From positions 16,318,694-16,382,693 of the forward strand of contig CM033119.1 in the NCBI GenBank assembly GCA_019321725.1: a DNA stretch of 64,000 bases. The letters are read 5' to 3'. Below the pieces are notes generated by a model. It did not search any database. It saw only the letters and a list, made by a program, of their open reading frames with translations, and was not told where the DNA came from. How positions within the stretch are numbered: the first letter of the stretch is position 1; the number at the start of each line of letters is the position of its first letter. This DNA comes from Paulownia fortunei (Eukaryota; Streptophyta; Magnoliopsida; Lamiales; Paulowniaceae). Shown here in pieces: positions 37,401-49,021 of this stretch. A program made the translations under genes and the position numbers.

Positions 37401-38390
37401 GTGTTTACATACTGTCAAATGCTAGTTGTCTGACAAGAAGTATAAGCAAAGTGTCAAACAATCATTATTTTCCTAAAACCTTGAGGATGATACAGCTTTT
37501 AGAGAGCAGGACAATCATGTATGAGTGTGCCATATGAAACCAAGATCTAGGATGGTGAAGCTTGACTTGAAATTATAAATGAGACTACTAATGAGAAAGC
37601 TTGGTCGATTTGTACTAAAACCACAAAGATTCTCTATGCAAGTAAGATGCAACTTGATTAATATGCAAACCATTTGGAACTTGATGCACAAGAGCAAAGC
37701 TGAAACAATTTATCAAATTTATTTGAGAAAGTTTCAAAAATTTAGAATGTCTTAAAGCTTGTTTCAATTACCAGCCAAGTCCCAAACAACCTCTGCAGCT
37801 CAATTCTTTTTGCAATCCTACTTTAACAACACAACAACTTCAGTAGACGCTATTTATCATAAATCATCCCCCCAACCCCCCAAAAAAGTAAATAAATAAA
37901 TAAAATTCAAACCCTAGAGTTTATGCTCTAAAGTTTCACTGAGAAAAAGACAGAAAATACATCTCTACAGCATTTAATCTAATTTTTTTCCAACTATTAC
38001 ACCAAAAAAAAAAACGATTACGGAGAAAATTCAATAACGCTCCAAGCAAACGAACGAGAAAATGAAAGCATAATAATCGAAATCCTAACCTCCAGAGGCA
38101 GTGATCAGAGAGAGATAGGCTTCTTCCAGTTCCGGCATGAAACGCTTATCCTTCTGACCGATGCAGAACTTTATTCTCTTATAGCACTCGAAAACATTGC
38201 GAATTTCTTCTTGGCTTCTGCGCCTCCGGAGGATTTCTTCCTGAGACAAAGGCGGTGGCGTGGGCGGCTGGGACGGATGTGGAGGTGGTTCTTGTGTTGG
38301 TGGAGGTGGTGGTGGTTGCGGCGGCGGAGATGATGGAGGTGGCGGGTCGTACAACTTTCGCTTTTTCAGCGGCTGCTCCGCTGCGGCCAT
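28420..38390 (-). CDS. Proline-rich RRM-SPOC protein, At1g27750-like, with one apparent frameshift
   Basis: Likely nuclear RNA-binding protein of the family containing split-ends/FPA-type SPOC domains, which recruit partners in transcription and RNA processing. Seven exons, read downward: 38390-38090, 35496-34760, 33658-32173, 31894-31010, 30922-30841, 29271-29224, 28623-28420, all GT-AG. Frame-corrected length would be about 1247 aa. N terminus: KKRKL then proline-rich (about 14-55), followed by a helical region (to about 345) with no family I can name. RARTPRE/RARTPRD repeats precede RRM1 (about 508-585; [16 protein letters not shown]) and RRM2 (about 597-670; CHVYIGNVS); a third RRM-like fold (LWINIP, CWLVEC) follows. 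A long poly-proline block lies at 31158-31400. The SPOC domain spans the last four exons ([41 protein letters not shown]) and ends [10 protein letters not shown]. In exon 3 the frame breaks at the G4 run 32468-32471; one extra base there restores both the third RRM and the phase of the next junction. An upstream in-frame ATG exists at 38420. Confidence 0.85.
30023..30099. repeat. Short tandem duplication in intron 5 of the RRM-SPOC gene
   Basis: TGCTATTCATAATTTTCTTG...ACTTTATGCC is followed about 47 bp later by TGCTATTCCTAATTTTCTTG...ACTTTACGCC. It is intronic (intron 29272-30840). Flanking sequences at 29590-29760 and 30140-30290 (AGCCCAACCTGAC, GGGTCGGGTCC) look like transposon remnants. 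Confidence 0.6.
30754..30804. repeat. (AC)n-(AG)n compound microsatellite
   Basis: CACACAC repeats followed directly by about eleven AG units, ending in AAGGAGAGAG. It lies in the intron just 3' (in gene direction) of the 30922-30841 exon. Confidence 0.85.
32468..32471 (-). other. Site of 1-bp frameshift in the RRM-SPOC gene
   Basis: Four G on the plus strand (CCCC in the coding strand). Upstream the frame reads [14 protein letters not shown]; downstream the matching continuation ([17 protein letters not shown]) is in the frame shifted by one base. Reading straight through gives an unrelated tail ending at 32294. Exon 3 is 1486 bp long, while the flanking splice phases need 1487, which independently supports one missing base here. 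Confidence 0.85.
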
Positions 38391-38479
38391 GGCGCACACA
38401 AAGAGGGCAAGAGAGAACAAGCGCGTGTACCCCTGCGATATTTAATTAAAGCTTTGTTAGAATTGTCCTCATTTCTTTT

Positions 38480-39357
38480 CAGGCGAATTTCAATTTACCC
38501 TCCTCAATATTAAGATTTCTATCACTTTTGCCTCTCAAACTATGAAAATATTCACCTTGCCTCTCCAACTAAGAAAATACTTATATTATATATCATTTTT
38601 ACTCCTCTTTTTAAAAAATTTGAAAAAAATGAAGTTAAAATTTTAAATTTTTATTTGAGCTAAATAATATAAAGTAATTAATTTAAATTAACTATAAATT
38701 GGCATAGTTGAATTTTATACTTAATTCAATTTAATTATCTTAAATAATCATTAAATAACTAATATTTGTCGGAAAAGTTCGAAGGGCTTTTAATGATATG
38801 TACTTTTTTTTTTTTACCTAAAATTGATATAAATGAGAAGTAATTCTCTATAATGAAATCCATAAAATAATCTTATAACTTTAGGAGAGAGGATGCATCT
38901 CTAGAAAGAAAATATAATTGCTTATCAAAACACAACTTTCCACAAAGTCATAAGATTATCTATGAAATTGTTGTTCATCCGATGTTGAAAGGACAAAGAT
39001 GGTAGATTCTCATACCAAGTTTTAAGGGTACTCCTTGCATAACGTTTTTTTTTCTTATTTAATTAGTATTTATGATAATTAAGAATAAAATTTTATTATG
39101 TAATAATTATTTGAGACAATAATTTAAGTATGAAATTTAATTATATCATTAATTGAACTTAATAATATATATTCAAATTTCAATCAACAGTTTTAAAATT
39201 TTAATATATTAACTTCAATATTCTATTTTGAAAAAAATGGTAAAATTGAAAAATAAATTATTATTTTTTATTTGGAGTGAGCAAAGTGTGTATTTCATAG
39301 TTTGGGGGACAGACAACACTATATATATAGTTGAGGGGGGGAACTGAAAGCCACCTG
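38480..39357. mobile_element. Non-autonomous DNA element abutting the RRM-SPOC gene start
   Basis: Left end CAGGCGAATTTCAATTTACC, right end inverted CAGGTGGCTTTCAGTTCC; both continue into CCCTCAA, giving imperfect inverted repeats of about 27 bp starting CAGG. The interior is AT-rich and non-coding. 53040-53380 carries the right half of a second copy (GGGGGAACTAAAATCCACCC). No target duplication was found. The element begins 89 bp from the ATG at 38390. Confidence 0.7.
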
Positions 39358-40376
39358 TAAAATCTATAGTGTAAACTAATTCACAATATTTTGATCAAAT
39401 ATAGTACTTGAATGTTCCATATTTTTAACTTTCATTTGTCTTTCTGAGATCTCCAAAATAAAATTTTATTTTTCAAAATAATTATTTTTTAAATTCCCGT
39501 TTCAATAAAAATAAAAATAATGTAAAATAACTCAATCTCAACTATTACTTTAATAGCAATAACGTAATTATCAATTATCATCTACAACTCCGCTCCATAT
39601 CAAATTATAGTCTTAAAATTGGGACGGAGGGAGTATTAAATTAAAAAGTATTTATTGATTATGTGTATTTTAATTTATTTTAGCCAAAATAAATTTGACT
39701 AAAAGTCAATTAGAAAACCACTAAGAGAAAAAATATTCCTCAAAAAATAAAATATTTTCCTAGGCTTCACTACATGCGAGTTAAATAAATAAAGGATAAG
39801 ATGTATGGATCATCAACTATTTTAAAGAACTTTGGCTTTGAAATTGAAAAAAAAATTACAAGAAATTCACCTTGACATATTAAATAATCAATAACATTAT
39901 TAACTAAAGCACAGGATAGTCTTGAAGAACTTTAGTTATTCTCAAGGTTGTCCATGCATTTTTATATTATTAATTACTAGCTAAAAACACGTAAAATTCC
40001 ACACGACTCTATTTATTATTTTTAATATCAAAATGCACCAAAGTAATTCAAAGTCTTTCCCTTTTCATTTTAGTTTTAGTATTTAAAGAGGCACAATTTG
40101 AAGTCCTTGTAAACCTTTTTTGGGCTTTAGGGCCCTTTATTCAAAATTTCAATTTTTTTAATGAACACCTTTGGCTTAACAAAAAAAAAAGGAGAGAAAA
40201 TATATTCATTTTGCCCTTGGTATTACTCGTATAAACGACTTCTCTTTAATTTCACTGTCAATGAGTGAAGAGTACAAATTGGTACAAATTTACGATCAAT
40301 GGAAATGAGTATAGACTAATTTAAGACAAAATAGTGTATTTAATTATTAATTCATTAATTACCGAATATTGAGGGC
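39358..40376. other. AT-rich intergenic region
   Basis: No gene is supported. GGGACGGAGGGAGTA at about 39620 is the classic terminal phrase of plant Stowaway-type MITEs (CTCCCTCCGTCCC reversed), so a fragment of such an element probably ends there at about 39635. Confidence 0.45.
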
Positions 40377-40625
40377 ATGTTAATATTTTAGAGAGAAGCG
40401 CAAGTGATCCTCACTTGAACTTTCAAGTTTTTATGTTTTATATTTTTTAAAATAAAAGAAGCGCAGATATAATTTGCACATTCAATTTCTATTTCTAACA
40501 TTTAGTTTGATAATTATCAAAATATTTATTAATAATAAAAGAAGCGCAACTTTTTATGTCATAATTCTTAAAAGCACGACTTAAAATCGTGTTTCTAAAA
40601 ACTATTAAATCAAGCGCAATTTTAC
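40377..40625. repeat. Left end of the MULE: terminal repeat and GCGCAA array
   Basis: The terminal repeat 40377-40403 carries the first GCGCAA. AGAAGCGCA recurs at about 40458 and 40542 and AAGCGCAA at about 40613. The first copy forms a short hairpin (CAAGTGA TCC TCACTTG). A CpG-rich GCGCTCGCGCGC stretch follows at 40627-40638. Spaced copies of one motif near a transposon end usually mark transposase binding. Confidence 0.6.
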
Positions 40626-41162
40626 TAGCGCTCGCGCGCACGTGCGGGCGGCGCATACACACACACATATATATATATAATTTATACATACACATTATTA
40701 ACAAACATAGAAATATATACAAACACATTTATTTATACAATATTATTTTAATAAATAACATAAAATTTATATTACTTAAATAGTTTTTTTATATAGTATA
40801 TAAATATTTACCTATGTATTTAAATATTTCAATAAAGATAGAATAAATATTTATACATATACATTTGTTTATACAATATTATTTTAAATAATATTATAGG
40901 TTTATAATATTTAAATAATTTTTTATTTAATCAAATATATATTTATATTAGATAACTTAATTTAATATATTTGATCAAACTTTATAAAATAAAATATTAT
41001 TTTAAATCCAAGGGTAATTTTATTGTAACAATACCAATTTTTGTTTCACAATCACAAAACTAGTTTTATTTGATAATAATTACAATACTGAACATACACA
41101 ATACACTGAATATATACAATACAAAAGTTTTAAAAAATACAAGAATAATAAAAAATCACTAA

Positions 41163-44100
41163 AAATGTCCACCAATACCACAAGTACGTCAATGGCGCTG
41201 TCGTTTACCTTTGTGTTCATCCTCAATAGCAGCAGCAGTATCATGTGACTGATTTTAGATCGAATCATCAACATATGTATTATAATTTAAATTGAAGCTC
41301 GATCGATCTTATGAAGTTGTGAAGCTCGACTCTCCACAATCATGACACCCACTGTTTAGATGTGAAAATGCAACAAACGAGACAAAAAACTCTCCACGAC
41401 CATAATTATATCCTAGATACTGTTGTATAGATGGTATATGCGGCATGCCAAGATCTGAATCGAGTAGTGTATAGAATGACATCTAGATAGCAGCATACCC
41501 CAATACGGAATGAATGAATCGTCCGATTGTACCTGTTGAGGCACATAATAGTCTGTAGTGTTGTCCATATAATGATATAGGACGTGTCGAGGTATATGGA
41601 CCCATCTCATATGTTGTACCAGACATAAATGGATAAGGGATGTCGTAAGATATAAAATCATGACTAGTAAATACAGGACGTGTTGAGATAGAAGGACTCG
41701 TCTCATCTACTGCGCTACTATGCCTCTTTTTTCTCCTGCATGTGTTTTATGGTGGTGGTACTGGTTGTTCAGACATATTTACTACATCTTGTGGTCTACG
41801 AAGTAGGCATATGAGATTATGAGCAACATGTATAGCTTCACTCGTTAACCGCATAAGTAAAGTGATATCTTCTTCATTCGTGCCATCGGCACATTAAGCA
41901 TAATCCTCTCTACCTTTTTTTTTCTGAAATACGTGTAAACAAGAATAAGATTCAAGAATATCATTAATAGGATACACATTATAAAAAATATTATTAACCA
42001 AAAGATACCACAAGGTAAATGGGATAGTGATATCAGACGATGTATATTATGATCGTACCAATCCATATATCTAGGTTCAGTACTATCGGACTAGTAATGA
42101 GAAGACTGGTGATAATAAGCTGATGTCTATCTACCTACTGCGACACATACTCATAATGATATCAAATCCAATTATCTCTAGTGTATCCCCTATGGTTTAG
42201 ATCATGAAAAGTCTCCTCATATGCTAGTATATTCGGCGAAATATACTATCGCATGACCTACTTTGGGTGATGGAACTCTATAATATCATAGTTGATCAAA
42301 GGACAACAAGATCTCCACAATGGCCTGCTATATCTTGGTCTAAACACCATAATATCTTGTGAACACATGTTATATTGCTCCCAAATAAACTACAATTAAC
42401 AAATGTATCAATTTTTTTTTATGTATAACTTAAATCAAATTTAAATAAAATATTGAAATCTGCTCACTTCTCAATCAGTCATTATGTCTAGTATATCTCT
42501 AATAATTCTGACAAGATGACCGTCGTATGTGTGAAGTTGTAATACTACATCCACCTATATGTACATTAAAACAATCATTAATTAAGAATCACAAAATATT
42601 GTTGGAACTTAATATTAATTATTATTGAATAATACCTTGTACCATACGGAAGAAGTGGAAGCTCAATATCATCAAAGCCAATAAGTGGGCCCATATTAAC
42701 TTGATAACGTAATCGTCTGGGCACAAAAATTATAATACGAGACCATACCCATATCTGCAATGTATATTGAAAATAATGTGCGTGATAAATAGGCAGTTAT
42801 GACCAAAGAAACTTACAATAGTTATATAAAATTTATTTATAAAAAGTACCATTACACCACCAATAACAATCATATCTCTTTCGATTGTAGTGCACAACTT
42901 AAGGTACATGAAAGCTAATACTACACTGCCTTAACTGAAATTACCAACATTCTTAATTTGTTCTATATTCTGTAGATACAACAACGATATCTTATTGCCT
43001 AATGAATCAGGACACATAATACTCTCAAGTAAAATCAATACACATCTATGTGAATATCACTCCAAGTCATCCTAAGACTGTCATTTATTTTTGAATTAGT
43101 CTAAAAATAACCCCTCAATGCACTCAACAATTTGCATCTACCTCTAAACTCCTGGGAATTGGGTTGGAATGCCAAGTAATAGTAACAATACACCTAAGTA
43201 TTGTATAGAAACAAAGAGTATTACTCCTTGAAAAGGCTAATATTAATCCTACTCTACTAATATCATCTATGTCAAGAAGAGTAGATGGACTTATTGTCTG
43301 GCACTTGCGTGAGGCCAATCCATCTTATTAGGAATTCGAATAGTAGTATCCCATCCATGATGATTCTGAATTTACAACGATAGATTGTGGCACAATTCGA
43401 AATGGGGAGTATCCCAATAAACTTTATCTAGCAATAACTCAAACTTCCATCTATAAGTATCACTATAAGAAGCGGTGTTATAGTACGATTTCATGAATGT
43501 TGCTGGTTTAAGTCCAAAAAGACGACAAATATGCATAGCATGCGAGCAAGGAATTCCAAACCGACTCCAATTGACCCATGAACACTCCATAGACCTTAGT
43601 TTTACAATGTGTATAAAACCCTTGGATGATCCTGATCGAGACCCATGAACACTCCATAGACTTCAGTTTCACAATGTGTATAAAACTCCCAGATGATCCT
43701 GATCGACACATTATGACAGATGTTGATTGATCTGTGTAATCAAACAAGTGTACCATATGCTCTATGGATTACTTTTGTCAACTCTCATACTTTTGTAATA
43801 TATTATCAGGCTATGGTTGATTGTTCTCTATCATTTGACAACTTTTTGATAATCGATCAAAAAATATTTAACAACATGATGGAACATAATTTGTACAATA
43901 ATAGTTCTCAACATTTCATGAATGCATTCTGATATATTTATAGTCATTATACCACATCGTTATCCTCTATCATGTGCCAGAGTCCATTGAGACTTATCTA
44001 TATTCTCCAAGTATGCATGCGCATCCTCGTTAAGACTTTTGATTTGTTCCATGACCTTCTCAAATTATTTGAATGTCAATTGTCAACCACTTGTATAACA

Positions 44101-45843
44101 CAAATCCCTTACTGCAGTACTCTTGAACCATTTGTTGCCTTAATAAAAAATGATGCACTCCATGAGATAGTGTGAAATCTGGTATGTATTCAACAACTCT
44201 AATTAGGCTACTATGCTAATCATAAATAAGACACACATCTTCAATCCCTTAGACAATATGCGACAACATATGGAGAAACTATCTCCAATATGTAAATATT
44301 TCTTTATCAACAACTACAAAAAACCAGAGGCAGAACCTATTGATTTGCATCCATCCCCACAATAATTAACATCTTGTGTTTATACTGTGTAAAGATGAGT
44401 TTCATCCACACTTATTACATTGTGGCAATTTTAGGAACTCGGTGTCAATGTGGTACCATTCCACAATTGTGCCTAGATTCCATTTTTGTAGAGCTTTAGA
44501 TACTTAAGCAACATTTTGACTGAACTCTCTCAAGTGCCATAAACATTTTTCCTTGTGTGTTTCAAACTGTGCGAGGCTTTATGATATAAAATTTTATACT
44601 GATATTTGTTTTTCACATTTTATTGGACATACTTAATTTCATAAGTCGAATCATGTTGAACTATGCCCATAAGCAACCTAATGATCATGTTTTTATACAA
44701 GTTGTGATGATCCGCAGATACTCAATTCATAAGGCAAGTATGGGGACCTCCCCACTTCGTGATTTTTCATAAATTGAGCTTCGCTTTTAATGATGCTCAA
44801 AGCCCATAAGTACACCACTTGGTCGATGTATTATGTTGGCATTCCACTTTTTCATAGTTTTGGTATACTCCCAACCATCCGATACTTACGTCTCACAACC
44901 CGTATAAAGTAATCTTTGATTGAAGCTTGCAAATTTTCTTGTCTTTGAATATCATACCTTTTTCAAGCCCTCCTTTACTAGAGTCGTAAAACTTTCCCCT
45001 GCTTGGAATATCAAAAGAGTCCACAAGTACTTTTGGATACATTGTGGTGAAAGTGAAAAATAGGATGGTCGAATAAAAATCATATTCATTTGTCGTTGAT
45101 GACATTAAGGTATAAACTGACACTTGATACTAGGGCGATGTGCCCTCATCACGTTGCTCATACATCTGCTGCAAGTCATCAACATCAACCCCATCATCAT
45201 CATCATCATCACAATCATCAATTTCATCAAGTTTAAAATCAACATATTCTTCAGCACCAAAACTTTTGACAAGTGGCTCAGGAAATTCATTAGTATATGC
45301 ATTATACGATTTTGCATCACTGCTATTACATTTAATATTTTGATGTGAAACTTCAAAATGATCTTGACTGAAACTTGAAGTACCTGCATTAAGGTCATTT
45401 TTGTCAACACTTGCCATCCCTTGTATGACTGTAGGCATATCAAACACATTGTTATCTCTTAAAAGTGATGCATACTGGTAATACTCATTATTTGTCGGTA
45501 TCTCAGACACAATATTATGCACCTTTTGCTTTGCCTCAAGATAAATATCCACAAATTGATTTTCCTTCCCCGGATCCAAGAAAAAGTCCAAACCTTCGTC
45601 ATCGATTATTGATATTGGTTGTGACATATTGTTCCAATAATACTTATCAAATAATTTCAATAATAACTGATAGTCATCAATACCCGTTATCTGATACACT
45701 TTCAATAAAAATTCGAAAAAGTTTATCCTACGAAACATTCTCCTAGCTCCAATTACAAAGCGATCATATGTCACTGGAAAAACATCTTATATAATTTGAC
45801 CTTCAAAGTGGACCAGAACATCAATATTGTTCCTATTTGACAT
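41163..45843 (-). pseudogene. MULE transposase with C-terminal plant mobile domain, disrupted
   Basis: Reading from 45843 downward: an N-terminal segment starting MSNRNNI with a stop 20 codons in, then a 214-codon open stretch (45774-45130) ending in an acidic DDDDDD region; the transposase catalytic region with THLYTQYKHK and VGMDAN (about 44360-44400) and HDRG...NISECIHEM (about 43925-43985); a SWIM-type zinc finger (CSW...FGIPCSHAMHIC, about 43525-43590); then a plant mobile domain (CPDS, QIWVWSRI at about 42740-42760, IWRS at about 42320, DWYDHNIHRLI at about 42030-42066) and a basic tail ending CGIGGHF at about 41163. Stops and frameshifts occur throughout. PMDs are known both in plant genes (MAIN/MAIL) and in transposons; order here fits a MULE-PMD gene. 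Confidence 0.8.
43573..43706. repeat. 67-bp tandem duplication inside the MULE pseudogene
   Basis: GACCCATGAACACTCCATAG occurs at 43573 and 43640, each followed by TTTACAATG/TTCACAATG and CCTGATCGA. A 67-bp unit is not a multiple of three, so it breaks the reading frame beside the zinc finger. Confidence 0.9.
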
Positions 45844-46590
45844 AACTTCATAAATATGAATATATTAGTAAACTATATTATTTAATTATTATATTAATAT
45901 TTTAGGGTTATTAGTAAATTATATTAGTAATTATTTCATAAATAAATTAATTATTTATTAAGTATTATTATTTAATACATCATTATTATAAACTGAATAA
46001 TAAATAATTAATATACAATTAATAATTATTATACAATACTCATTGCTTGTTGGTATCTCAGACATAATATTATACACCATTTACTCTGCCTCAACATAAA
46101 TATCTACAAATTAATTTTCCTTTCCTGGATCTAAGAAAAATTCCGAACCTTCATAATCGATTATTGATATTAGCTGTGATATATTGTTCCAATAGTACTT
46201 ACCAAATAATTTCAGTAAAAACTGATTATCATCAATGCTCGTTATTTGATATGCTTTCAATAGTAATTCATAAAACTTTGTACTACGAGATATTCTCCTA
46301 CCTCCAATTATAAGACGATTATAAGTCATTGAAAAAGCATCTTGTATAATGTGACCTCCAAAGTGGACCAAAATATCGATATTGTTCCTATTTGACATAA
46401 TTAATAGATATGAATATATTAGTAAACTATATTATTTAATTGTTATATTAATATTTTAGGGTTATTAGTAAATTATATTAGTAAATATTTCATAAATAAA
46501 TAAATTATTTATTAAGTATTATTATTTAATACATCATTATTATAAAGTGAATAATAAATAATTAATATACAATTAATAATTATTATATAA
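45480..46590. repeat. 555-bp tandem duplication covering the 5' part of the MULE gene
   Basis: Unit 1 (about 45480-46034) and unit 2 (about 46035-46590) both start ATACTCATT and contain the minus-strand N terminus of the transposase (MSNRNNI...DPGKEN) plus its AT-rich leader ending near AATTATTATAT. A third partial copy of the leader lies at about 46938-47025. Unit 2 keeps codons that are stops in unit 1 and the reverse. Confidence 0.88.
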
Positions 46591-46599
46591 TTATATTTA

Positions 46600-48100
46600 A
46601 TTATCATATTATTATAATTATATTTATTTATTATATATTAAATTAATAAATATTATATAAATATATTTATTTATTATATATATAATTAACAATTATTATG
46701 TAAATATATTTAATTATTATATTATAATAATTATTGTTGTTATCGTATAATGTTTTCAACATTAGTAAAGTGTTAACATGAATATATATAAGTAATGATA
46801 TTATATGAATTATAAATATGAATTTAATAGTTAATTAATTATTAATAGTTAAATACTTTCTTATCAAATTATTAATTTATAAAAAATAGTAATATAACAA
46901 ACTACATAAATGAATTTGCTAACTAGTTAGAGATAATTAATTATTTATTAAATGTTATTATTTAATACATCATTATTATAAATTGAATAATAAATAATTA
47001 TTATACAATTAATAATTATTATATAACTATCATATATTAAATTAATAATTTATAATAATTATTATTCATAATTAATATTTATTAAGTATTATTATATAAT
47101 TACGTATAATCATTACATTTTAAAGTATTATATGAATAATAATTATTTATATTATTAATATAAATTTATAAATTAATTTATTATTATTAACATTTAAATT
47201 TTATATATTCAATTCATAGACATAATATTTAATTAATTATTTAAGTAATTAATTGTTAATATTAATTTTTTATTATATAATAAAAAATAATAATATTATA
47301 AACTACATAAATGCAGTAAAATTTAAATTTTGAATAACCCAATTCTTATTCATTGTAGAAAACCATATTCTAGTGAAAAGATTAGAATAGTCATGGGGAA
47401 GATTGCCTCAATACTTCAATGATTTTGACAAGTTGTGGTATTTATTTAAATTCCTATATATTTTAACATCTAAATGAAGAATTGATGGGTGTTACTAGAG
47501 TATATATAAATATTCAAATTAGCTGATATATAATATTAAAGCTAAAATTTTCAAGTCAAATGATAAATATAAAATATAAAATATAAAAAAAGTCATGCAC
47601 ACAAAGGTTGGCTTCTCCACATATACAACATGCTCTTAAATATGGAATTTCATGTGCCATTGAGAAATTTTGATTTAACAATGTATAATAAGTTTATTCT
47701 TCAATATAATAATATATATCTAGTTCACAATTATTATAATAACATACACACATTGTAAGTCAAATATTTATGGTACCTATGATGTCATACTCAAAATATG
47801 GTACGCATTGTACTTTAATCCCTAGCACAAATGTTATTTATTGAATGAAAGTACAAAAATTTGAATTATTCCATTTATCTTTGTAAAAATAAAAATAATA
47901 AAAATAAAATAACTTACGGATTCAAGAATGCAAACAAAATGGAAGAGAATTACATAATAAGAATGTCGGAGTAATTATGAAAAAATAAATGTCAAATGAA
48001 TTTTCTTCAAAGATAGTGCCGGGGAAAGAGGGAAAAGGAGAGCCTATGAGACGATATGGGTGATAAAGTGGGGAAGTGGGGAAAGGGAAGAGAGTAAAAA
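46600..48100. other. AT-rich 5' region of the MULE
   Basis: About 700 bp of almost pure A/T (46600-47300) followed by about 800 bp of ordinary AT-rich DNA. No other gene is seen in it; a minus-strand open frame at 47922-48185 is unrecognised and probably chance. Confidence 0.5.
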
Positions 48101-48119
48101 ATGGGGATACAATCAAGGA

Positions 48120-48375
48120 CAAAAAAACGCAACCAAGGTTTGCGCCTTCTATGCCTTCAATGCATTTAGCGAATGATTTAACCATTCGCTGATAAAGATG
48201 AGGCGTAGTCGACGAGACATATCATGCCTGATTCAAAATTTAAAAATCTGAATCAAATGCGCAAGTGAAACTTGCGCATTCAAAAAAAAAAAAAAAACTA
48301 TATAACCGCAACCTAAGATTGCGCTTTGTCTACAAGCTCAATTAGATATTGCACTTTTACCTAAAATATTCACAT
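48120..48375. repeat. Right end of the MULE: terminal repeat and GCGCAA/TTGCGC array
   Basis: CGCAACCAAGGTTTGCG (about 48129-48145), GCGCAAGTGAAACTTGCGC (48260-48278) and CGCAACCTAAGATTGCG (about 48307-48323) are three short palindromes with the same arms, before the terminal repeat 48349-48375. The left end holds related motifs. Confidence 0.65.
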
Positions 48376-48705
48376 TTTTTGAATGTACGACTAATAATTA
48401 ATAAATAATTAAAAATATTATATTCTATTAAATTAGTCTGAGAGTTTAGTACAATTTAAAAATGGCAAAAACTATTTTTCTAATTACCTACAATAGAATA
48501 TTTTGTTGATTTTTTTAAATAGAATGAAGAATAAATAGAATGAAGAATAGTCATCGTAGTTATGACAAAATGTGAGCCCTTTTTCATTAAAAGAAAATAA
48601 ATAATTGAAAAGACAATTTAATCCTCGTATATTTAAGAAGAAGGTTTTCCATGCACAGGCAAAAAAAAAAAGGATAAAAATACTTATCTCTCCAAGAAAA
48701 AAAGA

Positions 48706-49021
48706 ATGTTGAATAGGAATGACAAAGGGACGAATTTGTCAAATCTAAGATTCATCCAACCAAGTTTTTTTAAATTCGAACCTACCTCGTACCCAGCGGG
48801 CTAGACCTATTAGAACTATTTATTATTTAAAATTTTAAATATATATATATATATATTTAAAAATATTATATTAAAACTTTTAAAATATATTTTCTTAAAA
48901 AAATATCACATAAATATATAATATATATAAAAAATAAATGGGCTAGTTTAGGCAATGCAGATTTGAAAATAAAAATTCAAGACTCACCCTCTACTCGTCC
49001 CATTGCCATCCTAATGTTGAT
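48706..49021. mobile_element. hAT-type MITE, 300 bp
   Basis: The element is 48714-49013. Left end TAGGAATGACAAAGGGACG, right end inverted TAGGATGGCAATGGGACG. Flanking 8-mers are ATGTTGAA and ATGTTGAT (7 of 8), consistent with an aged 8-bp target duplication. The interior contains GGGCTAGACCTATTAGA and TTTGAAAATAAAAATTCAAG, shared with 25695-26855 and 61201-61565. Confidence 0.8.

Larger units (their letters stand above)
40377..48375 (-). mobile_element. Mutator-like element (MULE) with plant mobile domain, about 8 kb, dead
   Basis: The left terminus (40377-40403) and the inverted right terminus (48349-48375) agree at 22 of 27 positions, with shared AATATTTTAG then AAG(C/T)GCAA. Just inside both ends are several more GCGCAA or TTGCGC motifs: left about 40460, 40544, 40615; right about 48140, 48259, 48275, 48319. 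The interior encodes, on the minus strand, a decayed MULE transposase followed by a plant mobile domain. 46600-48000 is extremely AT-rich and holds the 5' part. No matching 9-bp target duplication was found, so the outer limits may be off by a few bases. Confidence 0.75.

Noticed and set aside
38179..38449. Open frames rich in Gly/Val or Thr opposite and beside the first exon of the RRM-SPOC gene
   Set aside because: Shadows of the proline-rich N terminus; no domain or splice support.
45105..45449. Plus- and minus-strand open frames over the acidic repeat of the MULE gene
   Set aside because: GAT/ATC repeat codons are open in several frames; only the 45774-45130 frame matches a transposase.
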